This document shows, one piece after another, positions 5,598 through 6,043 of a DNA stretch of 6,043 nucleotides (its first letter is position 1; every line of letters starts with the position of its first letter). The notes beneath the pieces were generated by a model. The model did no database searches. It was not told where the DNA came from and saw nothing but the letters and a program-made list of their open reading frames with translations. The stretch is from positions 1 through 6,043 of the forward strand of contig CALZJV010000456.1 in assembly GCA_945787595.1 (NCBI GenBank), written 5' to 3'. Source of the stretch: an uncultured Desulfobacterales bacterium. Its GTDB lineage: Bacteria > Desulfobacterota > Desulfobacteria > Desulfobacterales > JAFDCJ01. A program made the position numbers and the translations under genes.

Positions 5598-5828
5598 TTA
5601 ATATCCCCAAAGACGTTCTCGCCAAACGGGCGGTGCGCCCAGTGAGAAGTCAGCCTTCTTTTTGCCCCATCCGTCGCCGAGGAATTCCTCCGGCGTCTCC
5701 AAGGGCCCTTTAACAAAGCCCCCGGCCAATGGGATTGTTGGAACTGGATTGTGGGCGGACACTACTTTTGTCTGATAAGATGTTCCAGATTGTTTGAGTA
5801 GGTCAAAAAGGGGGAGATCGGCAGATTC
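5598..5828 (-). pseudogene. Start-less open frame, possible gene remnant (76 codons)
   Basis: A minus-strand frame is open for 76 codons from just after an in-frame TAA (5829-5831) to TAA at 5598-5600. It contains no ATG; the only alternative initiators are an internal GTG and TTG without a convincing ribosome-binding site. The translation looks like protein rather than noise: SAHNPVPTIPLAGGFVKGP, then ETPEEFLGDGWGKKKADF and a basic-aromatic end, VWRERLWGY. I do not recognise the family. It may be the 3' end of a gene cut off by a stop, frameshift or insertion near 5830, or an accidental frame. It ends 109 bases before the flavoprotein promoter's -35 box. Confidence 0.35.
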
Positions 5829-6043
5829 TTAAAACCCCTGGTCAGTATGACAATCGTGGTGCTGAAAGATTAGCTGAATTCAGTCTCTGCGGCGAAAACG
5901 CCGGACCAAGCTCGCAAGACAATCGAAACGGTGCTCCTCGGTTTGCCCACATCATTTTGGCTATTTGCGAGCAGTTGAATCCTGGATCGAATGAGGTCGG
6001 TTGACAACCCCGCAGACTAAGTTAAGGTCAAACCAAACGGTGA
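5829..6043. other. Gene-free right flank
   Basis: No supported gene is present. A plus-strand frame without ATG is open from 5798 to a TGA at 6002-6004 and overlaps the minus-strand remnant at its start. It has no ribosome-binding site. A short hairpin (CGGCG 5890-5894 with CGCCG 5899-5903, AAAA loop) is the only clear structure and has no T-run. The stretch is probably intergenic or decayed coding sequence. Confidence 0.45.

Noticed and set aside
5798..6004. Plus-strand open frame of 68 codons
   Set aside because: There is no ATG or ribosome-binding site, it overlaps the minus-strand remnant, and its translation matches no family I recognise.
1..6043. CRISPR array, tRNA, rRNA, transposase or integrase genes
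   Set aside because: No regularly spaced repeats, no tRNA or rRNA signature and no transposase or tyrosine recombinase motifs were seen on either strand.

Overview
The window has one coding direction. Five intact protein genes lie on the minus strand between about 336 and 5343, read from high to low coordinates; no convincing plus-strand gene was found. Base composition is mixed. The families (an iron-sulfur-flavoprotein-like reductase, a zinc-free medium-chain dehydrogenase, an amino-thiazoline-carboxylate hydrolase relative, a leucine-carboxyl-methyltransferase-type enzyme and a cysteine-containing small protein) suggest a metabolically versatile, probably anaerobic bacterium, perhaps of the deltaproteobacterial/Desulfobacterota type. 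That placement is inference from gene content; no marker gene is present.

Layout from the upstream end of transcription (right) to the left. 5409-6043 is a gene-poor flank. It holds a protein-like open frame without a start codon (5598-5828, minus), an imperfect inverted repeat (5509-5572), a short hairpin (5890-5903) and a sigma70-type promoter (5462-5489). A five-codon mini-ORF with a very good ribosome-binding site (5391-5408) sits in the predicted leader of the first gene. 3904-5343 encodes a 479-residue protein with two flavodoxin-like domains in tandem, the second carrying a four-cysteine cluster. 3714-3845, inside a 266-base gap, is an imperfect palindrome with the architecture of an integron attC site, in the orientation expected if the flavoprotein gene were its cassette.

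3637 down to 336 is a tight four-gene run: a quinone-oxidoreductase-like dehydrogenase (2615-3637), an ATC-hydrolase-family protein (1825-2586), a class I SAM-dependent methyltransferase (927-1781) and a 169-residue cysteine-containing protein of unknown function (336-845). Gaps are 28, 43 and 81 bases, each gene has a recognisable Shine-Dalgarno sequence, and a perfect 6+6 palindrome overlaps the ribosome-binding region of the first gene. They look like one operon. 1-335 downstream has no supported gene but holds several strong hairpins.

Taken together, the enzymes could act in sequence on one small molecule (reduction, ring or C-N hydrolysis, carboxyl methylation), with the tandem flavoprotein as an upstream electron carrier. 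No substrate can be read from the sequence, so the shared pathway is a hypothesis.
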